Source: Halodesulfovibrio marinisediminis DSM 17456 (GTDB lineage Bacteria; Desulfobacterota; Desulfovibrionia; Desulfovibrionales; Desulfovibrionaceae). From it: a DNA stretch of 64,000 nucleotides. The stretch is from NCBI RefSeq assembly GCF_900129975.1, contig NZ_FSRG01000004.1, forward strand, positions 248,001 to 312,000, given 5' to 3'. The notes beneath the pieces are model-generated. The model made no database searches. It worked only from the letters and a program-made list of their open reading frames with translations, and was not told where the DNA came from. Shown here piece by piece: positions 36,859-44,835 of the stretch (position 1 is the first letter of the stretch; every line of letters begins with the position of its first letter). A program made the translations under genes and the position numbers.

Positions 36859-38352
36859 ATGATTTCTATTGCGTTGTCAAATCCTTCATCATACGATTTA
36901 TACATTGATATTGTTGAAAAAATTCAAGGCGTAAGCTTTGATTCGATTGTTTTCGATCCAGAGTTGCATAGCCACAAAAACACGTCTGAGAATGCCTGTG
37001 AGGGCAAGAAAACGGCATCTCTGGGAGGTGTCTCTCTTGATCCACACATCCACAGCGTGCCGTTTGATCCAAATTATCGTCCTCGGGGTGATGACCTTTT
37101 TGCTCTTGTGTATGAGTTTTCTCCGCATATGGCGAGACTGCCGAAATGGAGCTTGAAAAGGCATCATGAGGCAATGGAGATTCTGCTTGCCAACCTCTAT
37201 GTCAATTGTAAGACGCTCCCAGACTTCTACATAGCCATTGATCGCACAAATGGACATTATCCAACCAGTGCAGTGAATAACGCTTCAGATGCATGTGCAG
37301 AGCTGTTTAAAGAGGCAACGGATACGTTGCGGCAATTCGACCTGCTGGAATTCGTAGAGCACGTTTTTATTTCCAAGTACTCCAAGCACAACCGTATAAG
37401 TCGCATTCGTCCATCGCAGAAGCTTTTGGAGCGTTTTGCGACTGTAAAAGATGGTGGAGTAGAGTGGCACCCAGAGCGTGAAGTAATTTACCTTAAGGAC
37501 GCTGATAAGGAGTTGGCACTGTACGGCAAGTACAAAAAAGACGTCGAACATGATCCGCCTGCGGTGGTCGGAATGCGAAGAAGGTTGCAACAGTATAATG
37601 CGTTGCTTCGAAAAACAGACATTACGCTGCCGTGGTCAGAAGAAGAGATGGCAACGCTCAATAAGCACAGGGCAAATCTGGGACGGCGTGTAATTGATCC
37701 CAGAGCTTGCGAGATGTACCGTATCTTCAATGAGAGCTTTGTTGGTGGGGGGCGCTTTTATGCTCCTTGGTGGGCACAGTTGGATTCTGAAGATCGGGCA
37801 AAGATCAAGATTAATGGTGATCCCGTTGTGGAATTGGACTTTAGTGCGTACCACCCTTCCCTGTTATACCTGAGGGAGCTTGGTACTCTTCCAGAGGGAG
37901 ATGTGTATGCTTTGCCGCTATTGGGGGAAATGATGCCGGAAGTCAGTTCCTCAGAGCTTCGTAAGGTCATCAAGAAGGCTTTTCTGGTGCTCCTCAATGC
38001 GGACACTCGGACGCAAGCAAAACAAGCTTTGAGGGATGTGGGGCGCACGTATGAAGAGTTTGAGGTTTTGCGCACTGTTGATCTTGATATGCTGTTTGAC
38101 TCCATAGCGGAACGTCATCCGGCAATTTGGAAATATTTTGGCGCAGGAATGGGTAAGCGACTCCAGAACTGGGATTCGAAGGTTGCTGACCGTGTGATGG
38201 AAATTATGATGCTCAAACACGGTGTTCCGTGTCTTCCTGTGCATGACTCGTTTATCGTTCCAGAGCAACACGAAGAGACTCTTTTCGAAGCGATGAAAGC
38301 AGCTGTGAAGCGATGCGGATGGTCTGAATGCCCTAAAATAGATCGAAAGTAA
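36859..38352 (+). CDS. Polymerase-like protein of mobile elements (TV-Pol-like)
   Basis: I use the ATG at 36859 (497 residues) because the extra upstream residues from a TTG look non-coding; no strong ribosome site is seen at either. The C-terminal half carries polymerase palm motifs: 'PVVELDFSAYHPSLLYL' with Asp327 (motif A), 'RKVIKKAFLVLLNA' near 368-381 (motif-B-like Lys/Asn), 'GKRLQNWDSKVADRVM' near 433-447, and 'PCLPVHDSFIVPE' with His462-Asp463 (motif C). This resembles the family-A-related TV-Pol group known from viruses, transposons and prophages. The N-terminal half is unassigned. It probably replicates or repairs element DNA; activity is inferred. Confidence 0.62.
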   Translation: MISIALSNPSSYDLYIDIVEKIQGVSFDSIVFDPELHSHKNTSENACEGKKTASLGGVSLDPHIHSVPFDPNYRPRGDDLFALVYEFSPHMARLPKWSLKRHHEAMEILLANLYVNCKTLPDFYIAIDRTNGHYPTSAVNNASDACAELFKEATDTLRQFDLLEFVEHVFISKYSKHNRISRIRPSQKLLERFATVKDGGVEWHPEREVIYLKDADKELALYGKYKKDVEHDPPAVVGMRRRLQQYNALLRKTDITLPWSEEEMATLNKHRANLGRRVIDPRACEMYRIFNESFVGGGRFYAPWWAQLDSEDRAKIKINGDPVVELDFSAYHPSLLYLRELGTLPEGDVYALPLLGEMMPEVSSSELRKVIKKAFLVLLNADTRTQAKQALRDVGRTYEEFEVLRTVDLDMLFDSIAERHPAIWKYFGAGMGKRLQNWDSKVADRVMEIMMLKHGVPCLPVHDSFIVPEQHEETLFEAMKAAVKRCGWSECPKIDRK

Positions 38353-38656
38353 CCGTATTAATGACTGATAAAGAGTCTTGCCGTTAAAATTCCAGTTTTC
38401 CCTTGTTGTGCATTGTTTGGCTTAGTGAGCGAGTAATGTGTATATGCTGAGTTGATACGGTAAAAAGAGGTGGTGATAATCCCCCTCCTGTTAAAAAACG
38501 AGCAAGTCTTTTGTGCCACTGGAAGGTGGGACAATTTTCGGCACCCCCTATTTTTGAGTTTGTTGGCTTAACTCTCGGGGGCTTTGGTGATTATGGCTAT
38601 TTGAGGCTGAGGTTGGACGGTTTTTGTGGTTTTTTGGCGTACAATTGCTAATGGTC
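38353..38656. other. Non-coding stretch in the island
   Basis: About 300 bp between convergent genes. A minus-strand frame overlapping the end of the next gene is composed of Asn/Thr/Ser/Pro-rich sequence without a ribosome site and is treated as chance. No terminator is obvious. Confidence 0.35.
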
Positions 38657-39310
38657 TTAAGTGGTTTTGTAGGACACGTGTTGAAGGTATTTTTTAGTAA
38701 TGTATTCCAATAGCGTTTTGTCCAGTTTTGCTGCTGCTGTGTGCTTGCGGTCAAGTTCGACCCTGCACCGGAAAGTCCGCAGTGTAAGTTTTGGATACCA
38801 TGGTGAATTTTTAATAAATTCAGGAAGCTTGCTCGAAGAAAGTGTCTTGATGAAGTAAGGGAGTTGTAATGTGTCGAATTTTTCTAAAGGGAGAAAGAAA
38901 GTGGCGCAGTCCCCAGGGTGGATGGTAGAGAGAAAAGGGGTTCCACCCTCAAAGCCAGTTGTCCCTTGCGTATTCACATGTGGAACAAGTGGGTTCCATC
39001 TCAGCAGGTATCTACTTGTGTTTGAGACATCATAGAAAAAATGCTGCACCCCTTCAGGGTGTAAGCCAATGTTTGTTGCAGTGACTAATACCCCCAAAGT
39101 TTGGTGTGCGCCGTCAGGTACTTCGAAGCTTTCAGGGAGGGCAACGGTTCCTTTCCATACTCCGGCAACAATTTTCCGAATACTTGATGCAACAATAAAA
39201 TTGGGTTTCGGAGGCTTCATTGCGAGGAAGAGAGCTACAACAACCGCTCCAATGGTACCTAAAGCGGATAAGGCTTGGATTGCGAGTGACCATTTTTCAT
39301 ATGATGACAT
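38657..39310 (-). CDS. Single-pass membrane protein, unknown, island-borne
   Basis: A 217-residue protein with an N-terminal transmembrane helix (about 12-32, 'LSALGTIGAVVVALFLAM'), a Pro-rich turn ('KPPKPNF') and a beta-rich domain ('TLGVLVTATNIGLHPEGVQHFFYDV'). The C-terminus is Lys-rich and helical. The order of parts matches the 219-aa protein at 35951-36610, and I suspect common ancestry. AAGGAGAAAC precedes the ATG. No function can be assigned; as island cargo of this type it could be part of a defence or exclusion function, which is speculation. Confidence 0.6.
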   Translation of the reverse strand: MSSYEKWSLAIQALSALGTIGAVVVALFLAMKPPKPNFIVASSIRKIVAGVWKGTVALPESFEVPDGAHQTLGVLVTATNIGLHPEGVQHFFYDVSNTSRYLLRWNPLVPHVNTQGTTGFEGGTPFLSTIHPGDCATFFLPLEKFDTLQLPYFIKTLSSSKLPEFIKNSPWYPKLTLRTFRCRVELDRKHTAAAKLDKTLLEYITKKYLQHVSYKTT

Positions 39311-39481
39311 TTGTTTCTCCTTTGCTTGTGAGAGGCTAGGCTATTGCGTAATGGCAAAGGAATAAAGAAGAAACTGGGAAGAAGGCTTTGAAAATGCTAG
39401 TGTTAAGTAGAGGTGTGGGGCGAAGCGTTAATTTTGCACTCAGTTGACACATAGTTGACCCCAAGTCCAAATCGCAGGAAA

Positions 39482-39517
39482 ACAAAAAACCCGATAAGCT
39501 GTTAACTTATCGGGTTT
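39482..39517 (-). terminator. Terminator of the integrase gene
   Basis: AAACCCGATAAG and CTTATCGGGTTT form a 12-bp perfect stem; read on the minus strand a TTTTTTGTTT run follows. Confidence 0.85.
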
Positions 39518-39528
39518 ACTTGCGAAAG

Positions 39529-39590
39529 GTGACGCCCCAGGAACGGTTCGAACTCTCGACTGACGGTTAGAATATCGCAAGGTAGCCCGG
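39529..39590 (-). repeat. tRNA-like relic next to the integrase stop
   Basis: On the minus strand the segment contains a T-loop-like GAGAGTTCGAACC and ends CCTGGGGCGTCACC, resembling the 3' part of a tRNA, but the T-stem does not pair and there is no 5' half. It may be an old attachment-site relic. Confidence 0.3.
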
Positions 39591-39593
39591 ATA

Positions 39594-41363
39594 TTAAGGC
39601 TGCAGTCCGCTAAAATCTAGAGGGTAGGAGACCTTCTCCATTGCTTCTGAAAGGACGCGCAAAGAAAAGCCGTCCCCGTAGTCATCGCCCTCAAGGCTTG
39701 TTGTGTGCCCCTGTAGACGGTGAGCATGAGCAATGTTCACACCGCATTCTCGACAAGCGTCTTTGAAAGCGTGTCGGAAACTGTGAAAGGTTTTTGTTCT
39801 ATCAAAGTCCGCATGCTTTCGAGCATAACGTCCCCACCATTTTGAGAAGTGATGAGTCATTCGCCCTTTATATTCCTGCAGATGCGGGAATAACTGCTTA
39901 TCCCCTGCCTCTTGACGTTCTTCAACGTACTTAAGAAGGCCAAGCTCTATTAACTTTGAGTGAATTGGCACTCTGCGCTTTGAGCTCTCATTTTTTAGCT
40001 TCTGGAGCTCTCCAGACGCTTTTACTTCAGTAATGCGCAAATCGAAGAAGTGAATACCGTCTTCAACGTTGATGTTGGAAACAAGAAGTTGTCCTATTTC
40101 CTCAAGTCGTGCGCCTGTAAACATTGCAATAAGCGGAATCCAGTATGCCGCTTCGTATCCGCCTCCCTTAGGTCGTTCTTTCTCGGTGAAGACTGGGAAT
40201 GACAGGATCTGTTGCAAATCCTCGGTGTTGTACGGGCGCTGATCTTTTTTCTTGTGCTTCCGCTTGTTTCTGAATGTTACAGCCGGGTTGTTCTCAATGT
40301 AAGAGTTCTCAACAGCATGTTGGAAGATGGTTTTTACTGTCGACAAGCACTTGTTAAAGACCGTCGTGTTAGAAAGAGTTCTAACGTCGGGATTGCATTT
40401 GCAGAACTCTATCTGGTCGTGCAGTGGCATTTCTCGTAGTTCTTTAGTCGGTCTTGCCGGGAAGAAGAGCATGGAGTCTTTGTATTCGCGCACGTGGCTT
40501 GGCTTGACAGTATCAACAGGCATGTCGCCATGAAAGTCGATGAAGCGTTGAACGTATGTCCGCGTTTCATCAACGGTGCGCTCCCGCGGGTCTGGAGACG
40601 TATTGTACTCGCGTATCCACATTTCCATGATTTCAGAAATGGTAGGAGCAGGTGGAGTCTCTTCTTCCTTAGGAGTAGGAAGCTGCTTTTCTTCGTTCTT
40701 TGGGGCTGCTGCAGTTGCAGTATTTGCAGTGGTACCAAAAAGGGTGGTGGTCAGCAGCTGTTCAGCCATTGCATTTCCTTTCATGCGCTCCAAGATGATT
40801 TGTTGGAATGGCACCATGTATTCAAGGAGAATGTGGCAGAGCAGGTTGTATGCGGGGGAATCTTGTTTAATATTAAGCCTCGCCTCTTTGATGAGCTTGT
40901 CGGCATCATCAGTCATGTACACATGCGGTACTGGCGGGGCGGGAGAGTCTCCAAAATCCACACCAGGATAAAACGGATTCGCTAAACTCGAGCGAAGCTC
41001 TTGAATCCAATGTTCTTGGTGTGCCAGGTCAGAAGCCCGTCTTTCGATTTGTCGGGGGTCAGGGTTCGCGTATGCCTCTAAACGTTTCTGGGCGTCTTCT
41101 TTGAGGCGCTTGTTGATGAACGTAAGGCAATGTTTTCGAACCAAGTCTGTGTCGATTGTCTCGGAGTGGTTATTTTGACGAAGTTCAGTCCAGGTTTCGG
41201 TGTCGTGAGTCGCATGAACTTTTGCAAGGCGCTTTGCAAACCGCTTGTTGCCAGTTTGTAAACTGATGCGTGATACTTTTTTACCGAGTACATGCTGAAG
41301 ATCTTCAGGGATGGCGCGCTGGTAATAGTAGGTGCTACCGCGCAGGACGATGTAGTTTGGCAT
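39594..41363 (-). CDS. Tyrosine integrase of the tRNA-Leu element
   Basis: A 589-residue site-specific recombinase. The N-terminus (MPNYIVLRGSTYYYQRAIPEDLQ) is the DUF6538-type arm-binding start seen in long integrases; a Pro/Glu-rich linker lies near 225-245, then a SAM-like core-binding domain (about 245-370). The catalytic residues are present: Arg419 in 'TGARLEEIGQL', Lys457, His527 and Arg530 in 'HSFRHAFK', His553 in 'LQGHTT' and Tyr562 in 'DDYGDGFSL'. AAGGAGCT precedes the ATG. It sits 130 bp from the 3' end of tRNA-Leu, as expected for an integrase using that tRNA as attB. Confidence 0.95.
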   Translation of the reverse strand: MPNYIVLRGSTYYYQRAIPEDLQHVLGKKVSRISLQTGNKRFAKRLAKVHATHDTETWTELRQNNHSETIDTDLVRKHCLTFINKRLKEDAQKRLEAYANPDPRQIERRASDLAHQEHWIQELRSSLANPFYPGVDFGDSPAPPVPHVYMTDDADKLIKEARLNIKQDSPAYNLLCHILLEYMVPFQQIILERMKGNAMAEQLLTTTLFGTTANTATAAAPKNEEKQLPTPKEEETPPAPTISEIMEMWIREYNTSPDPRERTVDETRTYVQRFIDFHGDMPVDTVKPSHVREYKDSMLFFPARPTKELREMPLHDQIEFCKCNPDVRTLSNTTVFNKCLSTVKTIFQHAVENSYIENNPAVTFRNKRKHKKKDQRPYNTEDLQQILSFPVFTEKERPKGGGYEAAYWIPLIAMFTGARLEEIGQLLVSNINVEDGIHFFDLRITEVKASGELQKLKNESSKRRVPIHSKLIELGLLKYVEERQEAGDKQLFPHLQEYKGRMTHHFSKWWGRYARKHADFDRTKTFHSFRHAFKDACRECGVNIAHAHRLQGHTTSLEGDDYGDGFSLRVLSEAMEKVSYPLDFSGLQP

Positions 41364-41377
41364 AAGCTCCTTAAAAC

Positions 41378-41416
41378 TAGGTCAAAATCAGGTCTAATTG
41401 ACCCATTTTTGACCTA
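41378..41416. promoter_or_regulatory. Inverted repeat upstream of the integrase
   Basis: TAGGTCAAAA (41378-41387) and TTTTGACCTA (41407-41416) are perfect inverted repeats. The same core (TTTTGACCTAC) recurs near 33677-33688 and 32212-32222. Candidate integrase arm sites or operator. Confidence 0.5.
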
Positions 41417-41449
41417 CTTTGTGTATCCGGAAGCGTCGGGAAGGTATAG

Positions 41450-41482
41450 AAAAAGAAAAAGCTCCTGCAATTGCAAGAGCTT
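41450..41482 (-). terminator. Terminator downstream of tRNA-Leu
   Basis: On the minus strand AAGCTCTTGCA and TGCAGGAGCTT form a stem with a short loop followed by TTTTTC. A close variant lies beside the distal att copy near 33509. Confidence 0.8.
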
Positions 41483-41491
41483 ATATATTCA

Positions 41492-41514
41492 ATGGTGCCG
41501 GGGGGGAGACTCGA
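41492..41514. repeat. Proximal attachment site inside tRNA-Leu
   Basis: The 23 bases identical to 33542-33564. They include the CCA end, discriminator, 3' acceptor strand and part of the T-arm, so the tRNA gene stays complete after integration. Confidence 0.8.
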
Positions 41515-41579
41515 ACTCCCACGGAAATACATCCACTAGACCCTGAACCTAGCGTGTCTACCAATTCCACCACCTCGGC
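41493..41579 (-). tRNA. tRNA-Leu (anticodon CAG)
   Basis: On the minus strand the gene begins GCCGAGGTGGTGGAATTGGT, has the D-loop GGTAGACACG, the anticodon arm CTAGG-TTCAGGG-TCTAG (anticodon CAG), a long class II variable arm, the T-arm GGGAG-TTCGAGT-CTCCC and an encoded CCA. The acceptor stem pairs GCCGAGG with CCCCGGC, leaving one A-C mismatch at the fifth pair. It decodes CUG and is the integration site of the adjacent element. Confidence 0.95.
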
Positions 41580-41903
41580 ACGTTATTTGACGAAGCTTTT
41601 GTATCGCTTCGAGGAGTGGTATTTATCGACAAGATGAAAACCTTGCAAGCTTTTTTTTGGAAAAAAATAAAAAAAATAGCTTTCATGTCAAACTAAATAA
41701 CTTGAAGTGTTGTTGTTTGGTTCTATAACTAGTTAGTTTTATACAAAAGTGAGAGGTGATTAACGGCTATGCTCAAAAACAGCGGCGATACCCTCTGCAC
41801 TTGAAGCACTATCCCTTTTGCTGTAACAATAATCGCCTTCGCGCAACAGGTAGCCTGTGCACGAAAGTCTTTATATGAAAAAAACATGCTGCTGGTGGTA
41901 CCC
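41580..41903. other. Upstream regions of tRNA-Leu and ribF
   Basis: About 320 bp, with an A/T-homopolymer-rich part at 41650-41680. On the minus strand TTGACA (complement of 41686-41691) may be the tRNA -35, with a poorly defined T-rich -10. No gene is seen. Confidence 0.35.
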
Positions 41904-42848
41904 ATGCAAATAGCTCGAAGCATACAGGAAATTTCATTAGATCTTTCCAAAGGTTGTTGCGTTACTATCGGAAACTTCGATGGTGTGCACAACGGTCACA
42001 AAAAGTTAATTAACCGCACTAAAGAGAAAGCGGCGTCTATGGGCGTACCTAGTGTCGTTGTTACCTTTTGTCCGCACCCTCTCAAGGTGCTTGCCGGTTC
42101 GCATGCCCCTGCCCTTATTACCGACTATGAAAAAAAATTAGACCTGCTGGAAAAAATTGATGTAGATCTTGTGCTGATGCTTGAATTTACACGGGAACTG
42201 GCAGCTCTTGAACCTGAAGAATTTATTAAAACTATCCTTGTTGATGAGCTTAATATGAAAGAGCTTATCGTGGGATACGATTATGCTTTCGGTAAAGGTC
42301 GTAAAGGGAATTATGAACTGCTTTCCGCACTTGGTGAAAAGTATGGGTATGGCACAGAGCGTCTCGAACCAGTAATGATTAACGATGCCATTGTAAGTTC
42401 TACACGTATCCGTGACCTGATTAAGGCTGGTAAGGTGTGGGATGTACGACCTCTGATGGATCGTTTCTACATTATCCGCGGTACAGTAATCCACGGTATG
42501 GATCGGGGGGGGAAACTGCTAGGTTTCCCGACCGCAAACATGCGTGTTCGAGACGAGTTGTACCCGAAGCCGGGGGTGTATGCCACTTGGGCAGAATTAG
42601 ATGGAAAAGTCTATAAGGCTGTAACCAACATTGGTCGCAACCCGACTTTCGGTAACGATGAGATCAGCGTTGAAACGTTTATTCTTGATTTTGATGCTGA
42701 TATCTACGGTTGGGAACTTCGGTTGAATTTTGTTGCGCGCATGCGTGATGAGAAAAAATTCAACGGACTGGATGAACTCATCGAACAAATTACCAAAGAC
42801 GTTTCTTTAGCACGGCAACTGCTCGATACACCAGAAGCGCACCTCTAG
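41904..42848 (+). CDS. ribF: Bifunctional riboflavin kinase/FAD synthetase
   Basis: I prefer the ATG at 41904 (MQIARSIQEI, GGTGG upstream) over one six codons earlier; 314 residues, the usual RibF size. Residues 15-180 are the FAD synthetase nucleotidyltransferase domain ('VTIGNFDGVHNGHKKLI', 'VVTFCPHPLKVL', 'YDYAFGKGRKGNYELL', 'VSSTRIRDLIKAG'); residues 185-310 are the riboflavin kinase domain ('GTVIHGMDRGGKLLGFPTANMRV', 'YPKPGVYATWAELDGKVYKAVTNIGRNPTF'). It makes FMN and FAD from riboflavin. The chloride-channel gene follows by 26 bp on the same strand. Confidence 0.95.
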   Translation: MQIARSIQEISLDLSKGCCVTIGNFDGVHNGHKKLINRTKEKAASMGVPSVVVTFCPHPLKVLAGSHAPALITDYEKKLDLLEKIDVDLVLMLEFTRELAALEPEEFIKTILVDELNMKELIVGYDYAFGKGRKGNYELLSALGEKYGYGTERLEPVMINDAIVSSTRIRDLIKAGKVWDVRPLMDRFYIIRGTVIHGMDRGGKLLGFPTANMRVRDELYPKPGVYATWAELDGKVYKAVTNIGRNPTFGNDEISVETFILDFDADIYGWELRLNFVARMRDEKKFNGLDELIEQITKDVSLARQLLDTPEAHL

Positions 42849-42874
42849 CATGAATACTAAAATTGGAGCGCCTG

Positions 42875-44659
42875 ATGCTCGGCCCTTTTAAAAGAATTTG
42901 GCAGGAATACCTGCGTGTGTACCACAGCGTTACATACGTCCGTATGCTTGTACTTGGCGTATTGGTTGGTGTCTTTGCAGGCTTAGTTGCAATTTTATTC
43001 CGCCTTGGCCTCGATTTCTCTCAAGATTTTATTCAAAATCATCTCGCCGGACTTTCTACACATGGAAGCGGTGGCGAATACCGTCCTTGGGTTATTCCAG
43101 TAGCCCTTGTTTCCGTTGCATTTATTACCGGCTACCTTGTAAACAAATTTTTGCCGGATTCTATTCATGGAGTGACTGACGGTACGGATGCCATGATTAA
43201 GGCTTTCCACCGGAATAAAGGTGATATTAAGCCTAAGGCTCCTATCATCAAAGGTATCACCTCAATCATGACCATTGCTGCTGGTGGTTCCGCAGGTCAG
43301 GAAGGACCTGTTTCCCAGCTCGGTGCGGGGCTTGGTTGCTGGTTTGCTCATAAGTTTGGGCTTTCCACCAAAGAGCGCCGTATTCTGATGCTTACCGGTG
43401 CTGCCGGTGGTTTGGGTGCTATCTTTCTTGCTCCGCTCGGCGGCGCGATGACAGCTATTGAAGTTATATACAAAGAAGACTTTGAATCAGAGGCTATTGT
43501 TTCCGCTGTTACATCGTCTGTTGTAGCGTACTCCCTGTTTTTTATGGCATTCGGCTCCAAGCCGATGTTTGATATTCCGGAGTTCCACTTCAATGATGCC
43601 CGAGAGCTGTTCTTCTATGCGTTACTTTCCGTTGCTTGTGCTTTGGCTGGCTGGATTTATGTTCGCACTTTCCATTTCCTTAAGTACTCAGTGTTTGAGA
43701 AGCTCCGTCAGCGTGTTGGCATTATGTGGACAATGGTTGCAGGTGCTCTCATTATGGGTGTTTATGGTATGTTTTACCCGCAGGTTCTTTCCAGTGGGCA
43801 CCATGGATTAGAGCAAGCCATTAACGGTCACCTGCCTATCCTTACCATGCTTATTTTGCTGTTTGGTAAAACGTTGGCAACCTCGCTTACTCTTGGTTCC
43901 GGTATGAGTGGCGGTATGTTTGCCCCAGCGCTTTTTGTTGGCGGTATGACAGGTGGTGTGGTTGGTTTTACCGCAAATAGCTTTTATCCGAATATCGTTA
44001 CCCAGCCGGGGGGATATGCTCTTGTAGGAATGGCAACATTCTTTGCAGGTGTTGCAAACGCACCAATCGGTCCATTGATTATGGTGTGTGAGCTGTCGAA
44101 AGGTTACGGCTTACTTGCTCCACTGATGCTCGCAGGCGCTATTTGTGTTGTTATTAGCCGTAAAGTATCTCTTTATGAGAATCAGGTTGAGAATAAATTT
44201 GAATCACCTGCTCACCTTGTTGATTCTACAGTAAACATTCTTGAGAACTTGCAGGTAAGAGATTTCTATCAGGGCGGACGTGTTACGATTCTTGAAGAAT
44301 CTATCACTCTTAAGGCACTAACGAATATCATTACCGGCACCAACGAGTTTTTCTTCCCTGTAAAAAATGTTGCAGGAGAAATTACAGGGATTTTGTCTAT
44401 CAACGATGTACGTAATATCCTGTATGAAGAGAGCTTGTTCGATCTCGTTGTCGTTGGTGATCTTGCCCGCAAGGGCGTAACGTTGCAGGAAGATGATGAT
44501 CTGTACACCGCGCTTGTTAAGTTTGTTGATTCTGACCTTGGACAGATTCCGGTTGTGCAGGAAAACAGCCCGAATGAAATTCTTGGTCTCATTAACAGAG
44601 CAGACGTGTTCAGGGCATACAAAAACCACTTGAATAATATTCGCGAAGACGAGCGCTAA
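42875..44659 (+). CDS. ClC-family chloride channel/transporter with CBS pair
   Basis: The start is the ATG at 42875 with GGAG 7 nt upstream; 594 residues. Residues 1-430 are the ClC membrane domain: 'IAAGGSAGQEGPVSQLGAGLG' keeps the gating Glu of the GxEGP motif (with Gln replacing the usual Arg/Lys) and 'LGSGMSGGMFAPALFVGGMTGG' is the GxFxP anion site. The usual GSGIP motif is replaced by 'VTDGTDAM'. Residues about 460-590 hold two CBS domains that may bind adenine nucleotides. It exchanges Cl- for H+ or conducts anions. It is downstream of ribF and ends at a terminator. Confidence 0.92.
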   Translation: MLGPFKRIWQEYLRVYHSVTYVRMLVLGVLVGVFAGLVAILFRLGLDFSQDFIQNHLAGLSTHGSGGEYRPWVIPVALVSVAFITGYLVNKFLPDSIHGVTDGTDAMIKAFHRNKGDIKPKAPIIKGITSIMTIAAGGSAGQEGPVSQLGAGLGCWFAHKFGLSTKERRILMLTGAAGGLGAIFLAPLGGAMTAIEVIYKEDFESEAIVSAVTSSVVAYSLFFMAFGSKPMFDIPEFHFNDARELFFYALLSVACALAGWIYVRTFHFLKYSVFEKLRQRVGIMWTMVAGALIMGVYGMFYPQVLSSGHHGLEQAINGHLPILTMLILLFGKTLATSLTLGSGMSGGMFAPALFVGGMTGGVVGFTANSFYPNIVTQPGGYALVGMATFFAGVANAPIGPLIMVCELSKGYGLLAPLMLAGAICVVISRKVSLYENQVENKFESPAHLVDSTVNILENLQVRDFYQGGRVTILEESITLKALTNIITGTNEFFFPVKNVAGEITGILSINDVRNILYEESLFDLVVVGDLARKGVTLQEDDDLYTALVKFVDSDLGQIPVVQENSPNEILGLINRADVFRAYKNHLNNIREDER

Positions 44660-44708
44660 AAGAATAATTATTCTTCGCTGCTGTATCGTTAGATACTATG
44701 TATTCATC

Positions 44709-44738
44709 AAGCCTCCTGAGTTATTCAGGGGGCTTTTT
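44709..44738 (+). terminator. Intrinsic terminator after clc
   Basis: AAGCCTCCTGA pairs with TCAGGGGGCTT (one T-G pair), loop GTTAT, then TTTTT. Confidence 0.88.
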
Positions 44739-44781
44739 TACTACAATAAAAATTCTTCAAAACGTATTTTCCTTATGCTAT

Positions 44782-44810
44782 TGGTCAGACCAAAGGTATT
44801 GGTCTGACCA
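44782..44810 (+). promoter_or_regulatory. Paired GntR/FadR-type operators
   Basis: TGGTCAGACCA (44782-44792) and TGGTCTGACCA (44800-44810) are two palindromes 18 bp apart, followed by a half site CTGACCA at about 44816-44822. The TGGTCnGACCA core matches binding sites of LldR/PdhR-type regulators. They lie just upstream of the regulator start. Confidence 0.75.
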
Positions 44811-44835
44811 CCAGGCTGACCATTTAAAGGACCAC

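Noticed and set aside
38548-38754. Minus-strand 68-aa frame at the end of the 217-aa membrane protein gene
   Set aside because: Overlaps a supported gene in another phase, Asn/Thr/Gln/His-rich, no ribosome site.
41493-41579. A-C mismatch in the acceptor stem of tRNA-Leu, possibly caused by element integration
   Set aside because: The same A5-C68 mismatch is, as I recall, present in the E. coli tRNA-Leu(CAG), so it is probably a normal feature.
32000-41600. Prophage
   Set aside because: No capsid, portal, terminase, tail or lysis gene is present in the element.
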